Made by a program: the position numbers and the translations under genes
Shown: in pieces, positions 51,810 to 61,760 of the stretch
Layout: the number at the start of each line of letters is the position of its first letter
How positions within the stretch are numbered: the stretch's first letter is position 1
The notes under the pieces: generated by a model
The model's input: the letters and a program-made list of their open reading frames with translations, nothing else
What the model was told of the DNA's origin: nothing
The model's database searches: none
DNA from: Gimesia sp.
GTDB lineage: Bacteria; Planctomycetota; Planctomycetia; Planctomycetales; Planctomycetaceae
DNA length: 64,000 nucleotides
NCBI RefSeq assembly: GCF_040219335.1
Contig: NZ_JAVJSQ010000004.1
Span: 62,001-126,000, forward strand
Direction: 5' to 3'

Positions 51810-54089
51810 ATGAAACCAATCTTTGAACCAATCTGGTCCTGGCCCACGATGATCCTGCTCATCATCGCGCTGTTCGCATTGGTTCTCACCACCTATCCCG
51901 GCCGCGTCAGACATTTTTCCCGTCCGATCAGGCGAACATTGATCGGTCTGCGGCTGCTGATCGTCCTGCTGCTGGCTTTCATGATGCTGCGTCCCGCGAT
52001 CGAACTGACAGATAAAACAGTCCGTCAATCCTGGCTATACATCCTGGCCGACTCAAGTCGCAGCATGCAGACTCAGGACGGTCCCGCGAGCACCACCCGC
52101 CGCAATGAACTGCTCAAAACACTGGAAGCTGCCCAGCCTGCATTCAAGGAGATGGATAAGAATATCAAAATCAGGCGATTTGATTTCGCGCAGGACCTGA
52201 CGCCTGTCGAAACATTCTCCGATCAGGCGGAAGGACAGCAGACGGCCATCGGTTACGCGCTGGAAATGCTCTCCGGCGAACTGCAACAGGAACAACTGGT
52301 CGGTATTCTTCTGCTCTCTGACGGAGCGGAGCGTTCGCTGCCCCCCTATGATGTCGATATCAGATCACAGGCCAGCTATTTCGGCGATGCCGGCATCCCC
52401 ATCTATACCCTCGGCTTTGGTTCTTCCACTTTGCAGGACACCACCCTGGATCTGGTCATGGAAAATCTGTTGATTGATCCACTGGTTTTTGAAAAGAAAA
52501 CCACGCCGATTACCGTCAAGGTCCGCAGTCTGGGTGCCTCCGGAAAAGACGTTACCGTCCGGCTTCTGGTTGAAGATCGAGCGGGGAAAAAGATTGGTGA
52601 AGCGGGCCTGATGCTACCTGCGGCCCCTTATAACAACTCCCGGGTCGCCACCCAGATTCATCCCACACAGAACAACGAGCTCGATACCGTCGAACTCTTC
52701 TGGACTCCGGAAGTGCCGGGTGAATACAAAATCGCCGTCGAAGCGGTTCCCCTCGAAGGAGAAATCAAGCAGACGAACAACCGCCTGGAGACGATTGTCA
52801 CCGTTCAGAAAGGGGGCGTGCAGGTCGCCTATTTTGACGCACTCCGACCGGAACAGAAATTCATCCGCTCCATGAATGACCCTAAAATTCAGCTCGACTA
52901 TATTCCCATGGGTAGCGGTTTCTCCGGGGGCAGAAAGCCGACCAGCCCCGATCTGAATGATGTTTCCAAGTACGATGTGTTCATCATCGGTGATGTCCCC
53001 GCGGATCTCCTGGGACCAACGCTGCTGCGCAAAATCGCCGCCCAGGTGGATCAGGGTTCCGGTCTGCTGATGACCGGGGGTTACCACAGTTTCGGCCCCG
53101 GAGGCTACGCGAACACGCCACTGGACAACTTTATTCCGGTCGAAATGCGGAGCAGTGAAAAACAGACGGGAAATGATATCGCAAAAGACCTGCATCATTT
53201 TGAAGATCTGAAAATGATCCCCACGTCACTGGGCCTGCAGCGGTATGTCATGCAACTAGACAGTTCGGCAGACCGCAATCGCCAACTCTGGAACGAACTG
53301 GCTCCCCTGAAAGGAGCCAACAAGCTCCGCAAGAAGTATGAGACGGTCGAAGTTCTGGCCCAATCCGCAGGGAACGGGGCCGTGCCGCTGCTGTTTGCGT
53401 CCGATGTGGGAGGAGCCCGGGTGATGGCGTTTGCCGGCGATACGACCTTTCAGTGGTTTCTCTCCGGACACCGTAAGGAACACGAGCGTTTCTGGCGACA
53501 GATGATCCTCTGGCTGGCTCACAAAGAGAATGACTCGGATCAGAGTGTCTGGACCCGGGTTGAACCTCGAAACGTCGCTCCCGGCAGCCAGGTTCCCATC
53601 CTGTTTGGTGCCCGGGGCCCGGAAGGGAAACCGTTAAGCGATGTGAAGTTTACGGTCCAGGTTGCAGGTCCCTCTGGTAAGACGTCGCAAGTCGAAGTCG
53701 TAGGAACGGGAGAAACATCCCGCACCACCTTTTCTCAGACAACAGAACCCGGCGATTACTGGGTGACCGTGCATGCAGAACAGAACGGCGTTTCTCTGGG
53801 TTTTGATGCCACCACACGTTTCATCGTCGATCCCCGGGATCTGGAACTGGATAATCCCGCAGCCGACTACTCGCTGCTCGAAACGATCGCCTCACTCTCG
53901 GGGGGAATAGCAGTCCCGCCTGAAGAGCTGGGCAGCTTCCTCAACCGGATGAACAAGGACAAATCCTGGAACAACGACCTGACCCGATACAGGCGAATAT
54001 CACTCTGGGACAACTGGTATTTTCTGCTCCTGTTCGTACTGCTGCTCTCCCTGGAATGGTTCCTGCGGAAGAAAAAAGGCCTGGTATAA
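51810..54089 (+). CDS. VWA/amidotransferase-like membrane protein
   Basis: The 759-residue protein has two N-terminal membrane helices (about 10-30 and 44-60), a VWA domain with metal site DSSRS (81-85), and a large extracytoplasmic part with Ig-like strands, a glutamine-amidotransferase-like fold (FIIGDVPADLLG, GLLMTGGYHSFGPGGYANT), and a C-terminal helix (about 735-752). No catalytic Cys for amidotransferase is visible, so the fold is probably structural. It parallels the architecture of the BatA-type neighbour and likely forms a complex with it. The following gene starts 161 bases on. Confidence 0.82.
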   Translation: MKPIFEPIWSWPTMILLIIALFALVLTTYPGRVRHFSRPIRRTLIGLRLLIVLLLAFMMLRPAIELTDKTVRQSWLYILADSSRSMQTQDGPASTTRRNELLKTLEAAQPAFKEMDKNIKIRRFDFAQDLTPVETFSDQAEGQQTAIGYALEMLSGELQQEQLVGILLLSDGAERSLPPYDVDIRSQASYFGDAGIPIYTLGFGSSTLQDTTLDLVMENLLIDPLVFEKKTTPITVKVRSLGASGKDVTVRLLVEDRAGKKIGEAGLMLPAAPYNNSRVATQIHPTQNNELDTVELFWTPEVPGEYKIAVEAVPLEGEIKQTNNRLETIVTVQKGGVQVAYFDALRPEQKFIRSMNDPKIQLDYIPMGSGFSGGRKPTSPDLNDVSKYDVFIIGDVPADLLGPTLLRKIAAQVDQGSGLLMTGGYHSFGPGGYANTPLDNFIPVEMRSSEKQTGNDIAKDLHHFEDLKMIPTSLGLQRYVMQLDSSADRNRQLWNELAPLKGANKLRKKYETVEVLAQSAGNGAVPLLFASDVGGARVMAFAGDTTFQWFLSGHRKEHERFWRQMILWLAHKENDSDQSVWTRVEPRNVAPGSQVPILFGARGPEGKPLSDVKFTVQVAGPSGKTSQVEVVGTGETSRTTFSQTTEPGDYWVTVHAEQNGVSLGFDATTRFIVDPRDLELDNPAADYSLLETIASLSGGIAVPPEELGSFLNRMNKDKSWNNDLTRYRRISLWDNWYFLLLFVLLLSLEWFLRKKKGLV

Positions 54090-54163
54090 GGATTGTCCGG
54101 GCTTTTGTCTGAAAATCTTATGAAAAACCGCCGAAAACGGAAACTCCCTGAAAAAACAGGAAC

Positions 54164-54198
54164 ATTATTTCCATCGCAGGCGTCGATCATTCTATAAT
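54164..54198 (+). promoter_or_regulatory. Possible internal promoter before the giant gene
   Basis: A perfect -10 TATAAT at 54193-54198 is preceded by a weak -35-like TTCCAT about 18 bases upstream. The 161-base gap in an otherwise tight operon leaves room for a promoter. The -35 match is poor. Confidence 0.3.
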
Positions 54199-54250
54199 AA
54201 GAACGTAAGGACAGTTCTTTTTACGGATTTCAGACTGACGCAGGTTTTCC

Positions 54251-57200
54251 ATGTCTACAGCTTCCAACTCAACGCCATCGACAGAAAATCGGAACGGACA
54301 GTACGCCAAATTTGATGAGTATGTGGACTATCAGGTCTCCCGCACCGGTTCACACATCAAGGCGAACGATCTGCTCACGACGGCAGTGGGTATCTCCACA
54401 ATTTTCCTGGGCTACCTGTTGCTTTTCATTCTCTGTGATCACTGGCTCATCAAGGGGGGCTTCGGTCATCTCTCGCGGCTGACCATGCTCGCCGGGGTGA
54501 TTCTGGCCAGTATTGGCTGGGCTGTCTGGAAACTGGTTTTACCCTACTTCAAGAAAGTGACACGGCTCTATTCCGCCCGTGCGTTGGAACAGACCTCCGA
54601 AGACATGCATGGCGCGCTGTTGAGCCTGGTAGACCTCCAGCGATCCGACCGCAAAGTCAATCCGGACATCATCAGTTCACTCGAAAAGCGAGCAGCACTG
54701 ACGCTTTCCCAGACCGATACCGAACAGGCGGTGGATCGACGCCCTTTGATGCGGCTTTCTTACTGCCTGTTGTTTGTCGTCGCCATACTCTGTTTCTATG
54801 CACTTTTTTCGCCTAAACAGATCTGGCCCTCACTCTCGGCTGCGATCTCATTTTCCTCCGAGCGCGAGTTTGCCACCCAGACTCAGATCAGCTCCGTCAC
54901 CCCCGGCAACACAGAAGTACTGGCAGGCAGCCAGTTGGAAGTGATTGTCGATCTCCGGGGCGAAGTGCCGGAAGACGTCACACTGTTCTACACATCCAGT
55001 GACCAGGGGCGCGTCGATGAGCCAATCAAACTCCGAGCCATGGATGAAACCCTCAAACGCTTCCAGGGTCTGATTGTTGGCGTCAATGGCCGCGGAATTC
55101 GCCAGAATCTGAGCTACCATATCGAAGCCGGTGATGCGGTTTCCGAGGAATATCAGGTCAGTGTGATTCAGCCCCCCTCAGCGACCGTGCATTCCGTCCG
55201 CTACGACTATCCTTCGTACATGGAACTGGCAGCAGTAGAACAGCCCGGTGGCGCAATTGATGCCTATGAAGGCACCAAAGTAACCGTAGATGCTACGACC
55301 AACATGCCCATCACATCGTTTGAAGTTCTCTTTTCTGACGAAGAAGACTCGGCCTCTTTGCTGGAAGAGTTCCAGGTCGAAAAATCGATCGACAAGAATA
55401 GCATCTCCGCCTCCTGGAAACTGAAGCTGAGATCTGATGGAACCTTTCCAAAGTTCTATCAGATCAAATGCAGGAACGAAGCAGGACAGGTGACACTCTC
55501 GCCGACCGTTTACCCACTGATGATCCGTCGTGATCTACCCCCGGAAATCAGTCTGCTCTCTCCCAAACAGGATCTGAAACTCCCGTCCAACGGCACGGTC
55601 CCGATTTCAGTGATCGCGGAAGATCCGGATTTCAAACTCCGCTATCTCAATCTGCGTGTTGAAAAACAGCAGATTCGCATTCTTGATAAAACCCTGTTCG
55701 AAGGGGATCGCAAAAGCGTAGGCATCAATTACGATCTCGCCCTGGAACCTCTCCGATTGAATCCAGGCGACACAATTTACTTCTGGGTCGAAGCACGCGA
55801 CAACAAACACCCGTCCGGGAACCGCAAGAACACACCTAAGATCAAAATCGAAATCCAGGAACCGGTCTCACCCGAAGAAGCCAAAAAACAACTGCAAGAA
55901 CAAAAGCAAAAGGCCGCGGAAGAGAAGCAGCAACAGAATCCTGATCAGCAGAAACAGCCCGGCCAGCAGAAAGGTCAGGAAAAACAACCCGGTCAGCAGC
56001 CAGGTGACGGCGAGCAGCCTATGCCAGGTCAGAAAGAGCAGGGGGATTCCAAATCCGATTCTGGTAAACAACCCGGCGACCAGAAGCAGCCGGGCAACGA
56101 AGATCAAAAACAGTCTGAGCAGCATGGACAGAAGAAATCAGATTCCCCTGAATCAGGAGCAGAGCCAAACCCGGAACAGGGTGAAGGTCAGCCCCAGTCC
56201 AAGCCGGAGAAAAAAGAAGGCCTGGACAGCGACGGCAGTGACGACCAGGCAGCACTCAAGAAAATTCTGGAGAAGCTGAAAAAAGAGGGCCAGGAACCAG
56301 ACTCCGATCAAAAACAGCCAGAAAACGAAAAACAGGGTTCTGAGAAACAGGACTCCGAACGCCCGGGCTCTGATAAGCAGATGCAGGAACCGGAATCGAA
56401 TGGAGCCGATTCCAAGTCCAGCGAATCCTCTTCCAGTCAGGATAAAAACTCTCAAGGCACACCCGGTCAGGGTCAGAACCAGGACAAAAACCAGAAACCC
56501 CAGCCCTCTTCTAAGGCAAATGAAAATAATCCTGATCAGAAATCAGCAGACCAGAAATCCCCGCCTCAAAAAGGCCGGGTAGAGGATGGAAAGAAAGAGC
56601 CTTCCGATGCGAAAGAAGCGGATCGCAAAATGAAATCTGAAGGAGATCCGCAGGGGAACGCCAGACCGGACAATGATCCCGACGCTGATCCCAAGCGGAG
56701 CAACAGCGACGTGAAGCGGGATCCGAATGAGAAACCCGCGATGCGACCGGGAGACAAAAAATCTCCGAATGCCAATCCGCAGGAGAAACCGCAGCAGTCT
56801 TCTTCCAAGCCGGGACAGCAGAATGATCAGCCCGATCAGAAACCGGGTTCTGAAATGCGAAAACCACAACAGTCGAACGACAATCCCTCCTCTCCCAAAC
56901 AGCAACAGGCTGCCGATGGGAAGAAGTCGCAGCAGAAACAGGATCAGCCCGACGGTTCTAACCAACCACCGGGAGGCAAACCTGAAGCCAATGATCAAAA
57001 ATCCAAACGCCCCCAGGACGGAGAGAACGGCAACAGTTCCCAAAATGACCAGGGACAGAAAGGGAGTCAGCAGCCCGGCAAAGGCGATTCCACCGGACAA
57101 AAAGGGAACCAGGAGCAAGGCAACAAAGGAAACCCCTCCGGCTCCAATAAATTAATGGAAAAGAACCAGTCTTCTGAAAAACAGGGACAGGATCAAAACC

Positions 57201-57880
57201 AGCAGAACAAAGGTCAGTCAGGCAACAACCAGAACAAAAATCAGAATCAGAAAGGCAACCAGTCTGGCGGACAAAAAGGAGATCAATCTGGTGGTCAGAA
57301 GGGAGGCCAGGGGTCGTCCGAGGGCAAAGGGCAATCCCAGAAGAGTAACAGCCAGGCAGCAGGCTCCAGTAAAGGCTCCAACTCCAGCAATCCTCAAGGT
57401 TCCAGTGCGACAACCGGGGGCACCGCTCCTGGTGACAGTGAATCAGGGGGCGCCGGTTCCAGTCCCGCGCTGCCCGACGCAGATGAAGCCAACCTCGAAT
57501 ATGGAAAAGAAGCCGCCAACCTCGTTCTGAAACGCATCAAAGACGAACTCAAACGCGAGGAAGTCGATCCGGAACTATTGAAGGAACTGGGCTGGACGAA
57601 AGAGGAAATGAAACAGTTTTCCGAACGCCTGCAGAAACAACTGCAAATGCAGGATAATAACCAGCAGTCTCCTGAATCTCTGGCCCGTAAGCGGCAGTTT
57701 GAGGAAATGCTCAAATCACTCAAACCCGCTCCCCGGGCGGCACGCCGAAACCGGAACAGCACCAGAGAGCAAACCAGCGACAGTCTGGGGCCACGCCGAT
57801 TGCCAGTTCCAGAAGAATACCGCGAAGCCTACGAAGCTTTCACTCGCGGTCTGGCCAATCAGAAACCGGCTGACAAATAG
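54251..57880 (+). CDS. Giant membrane protein with a 500-residue disordered Gln/Lys/Pro/Ser tract
   Basis: The 1209-residue protein has three membrane helices (about 43-64, 76-96, 167-187), then an ordered extracytoplasmic part (about 200-535, Ig-like strands). A huge low-complexity tract follows from about residue 540 to 1070, made of Gln, Lys, Pro, Gly, Ser, Asn and Asp with loose repeats such as DQKQPG and GQKG. The final 130 residues are an ordered helical domain (KEAANLVLKRIKDELKREEV). The N-terminal half recalls DUF4175-like proteins. It is the last gene of the VWA operon. The tract should be intrinsically disordered and could span the cell envelope. Function unknown. Confidence 0.8.
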   Translation: MSTASNSTPSTENRNGQYAKFDEYVDYQVSRTGSHIKANDLLTTAVGISTIFLGYLLLFILCDHWLIKGGFGHLSRLTMLAGVILASIGWAVWKLVLPYFKKVTRLYSARALEQTSEDMHGALLSLVDLQRSDRKVNPDIISSLEKRAALTLSQTDTEQAVDRRPLMRLSYCLLFVVAILCFYALFSPKQIWPSLSAAISFSSEREFATQTQISSVTPGNTEVLAGSQLEVIVDLRGEVPEDVTLFYTSSDQGRVDEPIKLRAMDETLKRFQGLIVGVNGRGIRQNLSYHIEAGDAVSEEYQVSVIQPPSATVHSVRYDYPSYMELAAVEQPGGAIDAYEGTKVTVDATTNMPITSFEVLFSDEEDSASLLEEFQVEKSIDKNSISASWKLKLRSDGTFPKFYQIKCRNEAGQVTLSPTVYPLMIRRDLPPEISLLSPKQDLKLPSNGTVPISVIAEDPDFKLRYLNLRVEKQQIRILDKTLFEGDRKSVGINYDLALEPLRLNPGDTIYFWVEARDNKHPSGNRKNTPKIKIEIQEPVSPEEAKKQLQEQKQKAAEEKQQQNPDQQKQPGQQKGQEKQPGQQPGDGEQPMPGQKEQGDSKSDSGKQPGDQKQPGNEDQKQSEQHGQKKSDSPESGAEPNPEQGEGQPQSKPEKKEGLDSDGSDDQAALKKILEKLKKEGQEPDSDQKQPENEKQGSEKQDSERPGSDKQMQEPESNGADSKSSESSSSQDKNSQGTPGQGQNQDKNQKPQPSSKANENNPDQKSADQKSPPQKGRVEDGKKEPSDAKEADRKMKSEGDPQGNARPDNDPDADPKRSNSDVKRDPNEKPAMRPGDKKSPNANPQEKPQQSSSKPGQQNDQPDQKPGSEMRKPQQSNDNPSSPKQQQAADGKKSQQKQDQPDGSNQPPGGKPEANDQKSKRPQDGENGNSSQNDQGQKGSQQPGKGDSTGQKGNQEQGNKGNPSGSNKLMEKNQSSEKQGQDQNQQNKGQSGNNQNKNQNQKGNQSGGQKGDQSGGQKGGQGSSEGKGQSQKSNSQAAGSSKGSNSSNPQGSSATTGGTAPGDSESGGAGSSPALPDADEANLEYGKEAANLVLKRIKDELKREEVDPELLKELGWTKEEMKQFSERLQKQLQMQDNNQQSPESLARKRQFEEMLKSLKPAPRAARRNRNSTREQTSDSLGPRRLPVPEEYREAYEAFTRGLANQKPADK

Positions 57881-57931
57881 ATCACTCAGATTAACTGCTG
57901 GCAGACATTATTCGCACTGCTGACTCCCTTG

Positions 57932-60900
57932 TTAAGAGAGCAGCAGTTCGAGATCTTCGCCGGACAGGTTCTTGAGGACGCTCTGGTTTTCTTCCAGGAT
58001 CGCATCGGCCAGTTCGCGTTTCTGCTGCTGTAACTCGGTGATCTTCTCTTCCACCGTATTGCGACAGATCAGCTTGTAGGCAAATACCCGTTTGGTCTGC
58101 CCAACACGGTGTGCCCGGTCGATCGCCTGTGTCTCCACAGCCGGGTTCCACCAGGGATCCAGAATGAAAACGTAATCTGCAGCGGTCAGGTTCAGCCCCA
58201 GGCCACCGGCCTTGAGACTGATCAGGAACACGCCACAGTCTTTATCGGTCTGGAATCGGTCGACGCGTTCTTTACGATCGCGCGTCTGTCCATCCAGGTA
58301 TTCGTAGACGATCTCTTTTTGATCCAAGTGTTCCTGCACAATCGACAGCATGCTGGTAAACTGTGAAAAGACAAGCGCCTTGTGACCTTCTTCGATCAGT
58401 TCTTCCAGGTGTGGAATCAACACATCCATCTTGGCCGAAGCATCCAGTGCACGTCCCCGTTCCAGCAGAGCAGGGTGGCAGGCTGCCTGTCGCAGCCGGA
58501 GCAGTGCTTCCAGCACATGGATTTTGGTTTTCCCCAAGCCCTTGGATTCGACCATTCCCAGGATTGAGTCCCGGTAATGCTGCCGAAGTTCGTCGTAGAG
58601 TCTTGACTGATCTTTGCCCATATCGCAGTAGAGCGTCTGCTCGACTTTGTCGGGCAGTTCGTTTGCGACCTGTTCCTTGGTTCGCCGCAGGATAAATGGC
58701 CGCAACGCGTTCCCCAGGAGGAGCCGGGCATTCTTATCTTCGATGTCGTTGGTGTAAGCTTTGAATACCGAACTGCGGCCCAGCATGCCGGGATTGAGAA
58801 ATTCGAAGATCGACCACAGATCTCCCAGATGGTTCTCCACCGGGGTACCACTCAACGCGATTCGATGTTTCGCCTGCAGCAGTCGCGATGCTTTCGCAAC
58901 CTGCGACCCTGAGTTCTTAATCATCTGGGCTTCATCCAGAACAGCATAATCGAACTGGATATCTTTGATCTGAGTAATATCGCGACGCATCGTACCATAG
59001 GTCGTTAAAACCAGATCGTACTCTTCCAGCGAATCGATCAGTTTGCCTCGATCCCCGCCTGCGTACTCGACAACTTTCAACTCAGGCGTAAATTTGGCAG
59101 CTTCCTGCATCCAGTTGAACATCAGCGACTTGGGAACGACAGCCAGCGAAGGCAGATGTCCTTCCCGTTCCTTCTTACGACGTAACAACAGGGCCAGCAG
59201 CTGTACTGTTTTACCAAGCCCCATGTCATCAGCCAGACACCCACCAAAGTGGAAGTCCTGCAGGAACTGCAGCCAGCCCAGACCTTCGAGTTGATACTTG
59301 CGCAAGCCTCCTTCGAATCCGGCGGGTTCTTTATCCAGGGCAATCCCTGAAAAGTTCCGGATCTTATCCCGCATTTCATCGAATTTGGCGTCTGTCTCAA
59401 CAAATTCCTGTGAACTCAGTAAAGCGTCCAGCAGTGCCACCTGGTTGGGAGCGAAACGGAGATGCTCTTCATCAGTAACCGCCAATCCGGCCAGAATGCC
59501 GTACTGTTCGATCCACTCCTCCGGCAGAATCCCCAATGAACCATCATCGAGTCGAATCGATGAATCACCGCGGGCCAGTGCTGATAACAGCTCAGGAAAC
59601 TTAACCGTCTGACCTTCAAAATCAATATCTGCGTGCAGTTCAAACCAGTCAATTCCGGACTGGACCTTGAACATCATGTTGGATGGCTGATGGACTTGTT
59701 TGCCATCGGCGCGAACCACCCAGCCGGCATTGATCATTTCGCGAACTGCTCGCCCCAGATCACGGGCTGCAATTTCCACATCGCGTCCCTGAATCCGACG
59801 ATCCAACAGGCGACGAAAACCACTATCCTGCAGCAGTGTCCAGGCTTGAGATTCTTTTTCGCGGTTTCGCAGAATGCAGCGTTTTTCCTGACGATCCACA
59901 ATCGCCCACTGGGTGCTGCTCCCCGAGACCAGATGGTCCAGATAATTAAAATGAATCTCACCGTACAGGCGATCCTGCTGCCAGCGTTTCTTCTGCGGAG
60001 AATGAATCAATAACTCCGGGCTCGGGTCGCACGTGATCTCTTCCAGATGAAGCTCTGCAGGCAGTTCCAGTCGGGGCAGGACAGGCATATCCAGCAGGCG
60101 GTCAACCAGTTCCTGTTGCTCGCCTTCATCGACTTCAATTGTCTCGTTCATCTGGATCATTTTGATCCAGGGAAACGCATCGTAATCTTCCAGAGGTGTA
60201 ATTTTATCGCGGGTCAGTACCAGTCCCCCCGCGACAATCAGACGGGCATCTGAGATCTCCAGCGTATCGTTTTCTCGCTTCAGATGACCATTCAGCTTCC
60301 ACGTCGATTCTTTGCGGTCATGCTCAACTCCCATCCGGAATTCCCAGGCATGCTCTCCATCCCAGACCAGGGAATCGACGTCATCAGGCTGTCGATCCAG
60401 GTAACGTACGTGTCCTGTACCGCACATCAGCGGAAGTATCAGCTCACAAAGTTCATATGGCACCCGATAGCGGAACGCAGCTATTTGGGTTTCGGTCTGC
60501 TGGGCTCGCCAGTTAGTCCGCTCTGGTGTCCCTCCGGAGAGGTATGCCAGAATCCGACGATCGTCTTCATGTTCGACTTCCTGTAGCTGACCGACCTTGA
60601 GCTTGAGCGGCTTCAGCTTGCCCCACTGGCCGTTAGCTCTTCGTTGACGCTGTGAAGTCTGCACAACCAGTTGTCCAGATTCCTGACTCTCTTCTACATC
60701 AATCTCGTAGAAGATCTCACGTTCCTGTTGCGTGGTTTTGGACAGAACCGGCGTGAGGGCGAAATCATTTTTCAGTTCAACCAGTTTCGTTTCCCACTCG
60801 CGCAGTCGCGGACGCGAAGTCACTGCCGTCGACTGCTCACTACCTGACTTTGATTTGCGGGACCGACCACTGCCCAGCTCAAAATCGGAGGGCATTGAGA

Positions 60901-61258
60901 AATCGTAGTCGTCATCGTCTTCATCGAAGGCAATCGGCGTATTTTCGATGATGAAGGGAGGGATATAACCAGGTTTGACCGAACCGGTCAGGTAACCCGC
61001 TACATCCACCGCCAGAATGGAAGCCCAGAGATGTTTACAGACGTTGAACTTCTGAAACTGATCGCAGGTGCAATACGTCTTCAGGTTGCCGTCATCGCGG
61101 GACAGCTGAGTCTGATACTCCACACCGTCTCTTACTACCGCAAACACATGGTCTGCGGTCACGCGCGTCAGCTCAACTCGTTCGGCTTCAATGTAAGCCG
61201 CTCCACGGAAACGAATGTCCGCACGAAATTGATTTTCCAGTAATTCTGCTAACGTCAT
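57932..61258 (-). CDS. SWI2/SNF2-family ATPase with N-terminal SWIM zinc finger
   Basis: The 1108-residue protein has a SWIM zinc finger near the start (CTC at 63-65, then C74-K-H76), a long middle domain, and a two-lobe SNF2 ATPase. The motifs are LADDMGLGKT (near 680), DEAQMIKN (near 775), SGTPVENHLGDLWSIFEFL, and the C-terminal SLKAGGLGLNLTAADYVF and DRAHRVGQ. Such proteins remodel protein-DNA complexes, with RapA-like roles known in E. coli. The open frame continues eight codons upstream, but ATG 61258 has AGGAGG six bases before it. It converges on the giant gene with 51 bases between stops. Confidence 0.93.
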   Translation of the reverse strand: MTLAELLENQFRADIRFRGAAYIEAERVELTRVTADHVFAVVRDGVEYQTQLSRDDGNLKTYCTCDQFQKFNVCKHLWASILAVDVAGYLTGSVKPGYIPPFIIENTPIAFDEDDDDYDFSMPSDFELGSGRSRKSKSGSEQSTAVTSRPRLREWETKLVELKNDFALTPVLSKTTQQEREIFYEIDVEESQESGQLVVQTSQRQRRANGQWGKLKPLKLKVGQLQEVEHEDDRRILAYLSGGTPERTNWRAQQTETQIAAFRYRVPYELCELILPLMCGTGHVRYLDRQPDDVDSLVWDGEHAWEFRMGVEHDRKESTWKLNGHLKRENDTLEISDARLIVAGGLVLTRDKITPLEDYDAFPWIKMIQMNETIEVDEGEQQELVDRLLDMPVLPRLELPAELHLEEITCDPSPELLIHSPQKKRWQQDRLYGEIHFNYLDHLVSGSSTQWAIVDRQEKRCILRNREKESQAWTLLQDSGFRRLLDRRIQGRDVEIAARDLGRAVREMINAGWVVRADGKQVHQPSNMMFKVQSGIDWFELHADIDFEGQTVKFPELLSALARGDSSIRLDDGSLGILPEEWIEQYGILAGLAVTDEEHLRFAPNQVALLDALLSSQEFVETDAKFDEMRDKIRNFSGIALDKEPAGFEGGLRKYQLEGLGWLQFLQDFHFGGCLADDMGLGKTVQLLALLLRRKKEREGHLPSLAVVPKSLMFNWMQEAAKFTPELKVVEYAGGDRGKLIDSLEEYDLVLTTYGTMRRDITQIKDIQFDYAVLDEAQMIKNSGSQVAKASRLLQAKHRIALSGTPVENHLGDLWSIFEFLNPGMLGRSSVFKAYTNDIEDKNARLLLGNALRPFILRRTKEQVANELPDKVEQTLYCDMGKDQSRLYDELRQHYRDSILGMVESKGLGKTKIHVLEALLRLRQAACHPALLERGRALDASAKMDVLIPHLEELIEEGHKALVFSQFTSMLSIVQEHLDQKEIVYEYLDGQTRDRKERVDRFQTDKDCGVFLISLKAGGLGLNLTAADYVFILDPWWNPAVETQAIDRAHRVGQTKRVFAYKLICRNTVEEKITELQQQKRELADAILEENQSVLKNLSGEDLELLLS

Positions 61259-61760
61259 GGACGGCCTCCTGCCTGATCCCAAAACGCAACTCGCATTATT
61301 GAGACACTCCCAGTTATCTGCATAAGTCAGTCCTGAATGGCTCCTGGACCAACGCTAGTATCGGTCGGAACTTATAATGTTAGGTTCGCTCAGCCAGATC
61401 GTTTCACACTGAATCAGCCTGGCGGGGTTATTGAAGTATTTCCCTCAACTCCCGCGCAGATCGCATCTTACGAGGTTACTAGATCCACGCCGCTTTTGGC
61501 CAGTCTATCTGGAGGGTTTTCTTATGAATTTTTGACTTCCATTTAAAAATTGATTCTGAGCATTCCATTATATTCAAGAGTCTCTGAAGTTCAGCCCCCT
61601 CAGACTGGTCGAACGGGAAAAAGTGTGATATACGACTCCCACAAGTCTTTCGCTCGATTTCCTTTTTTCGAAAATGGATTATATAATAAGTTTTTGCTGT
61701 CAGCCCCTGCAGTAAATCGAAACAGAGACCAGTGGGCTCCCCTGAAAGCTATTGCGACTA
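61259..61760. other. 502-base divergent intergenic region
   Basis: Between the SNF2 and LarA-like genes. Two short frames (69 codons at 61337-61546, 93 codons at 61550-61831) have no ribosome site or family signal, and the second overlaps the LarA start in another frame. A -10-like TATAAT occurs at 61682-61687 with a poor -35. No RNA gene seen. Confidence 0.55.
61659..61687 (+). promoter_or_regulatory. Possible promoter of the LarA-like gene
   Basis: TATAAT at 61682-61687 lies 74 bases before the ATG at 61761. The -35 position, 17 bases upstream, reads TTCCTT, a weak match. Supported by location only. Confidence 0.3.

Noticed and set aside
56543-57118. Long hydrophobic frame on the minus strand (191 codons)
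   Set aside because: It is the antisense of the Gln/Lys/Pro tract, which gives Leu/Phe/Val-rich frames. Not a gene.
55890-57450. Dense short repeats resembling a repeat array or CRISPR
   Set aside because: No constant repeat/spacer pattern. The repeats come from the low-complexity protein tract and stay in its frame.
61337-61546. Open frame of 69 codons upstream of the LarA-like gene
   Set aside because: No ribosome site, signal or family. It lies in a promoter-type region.
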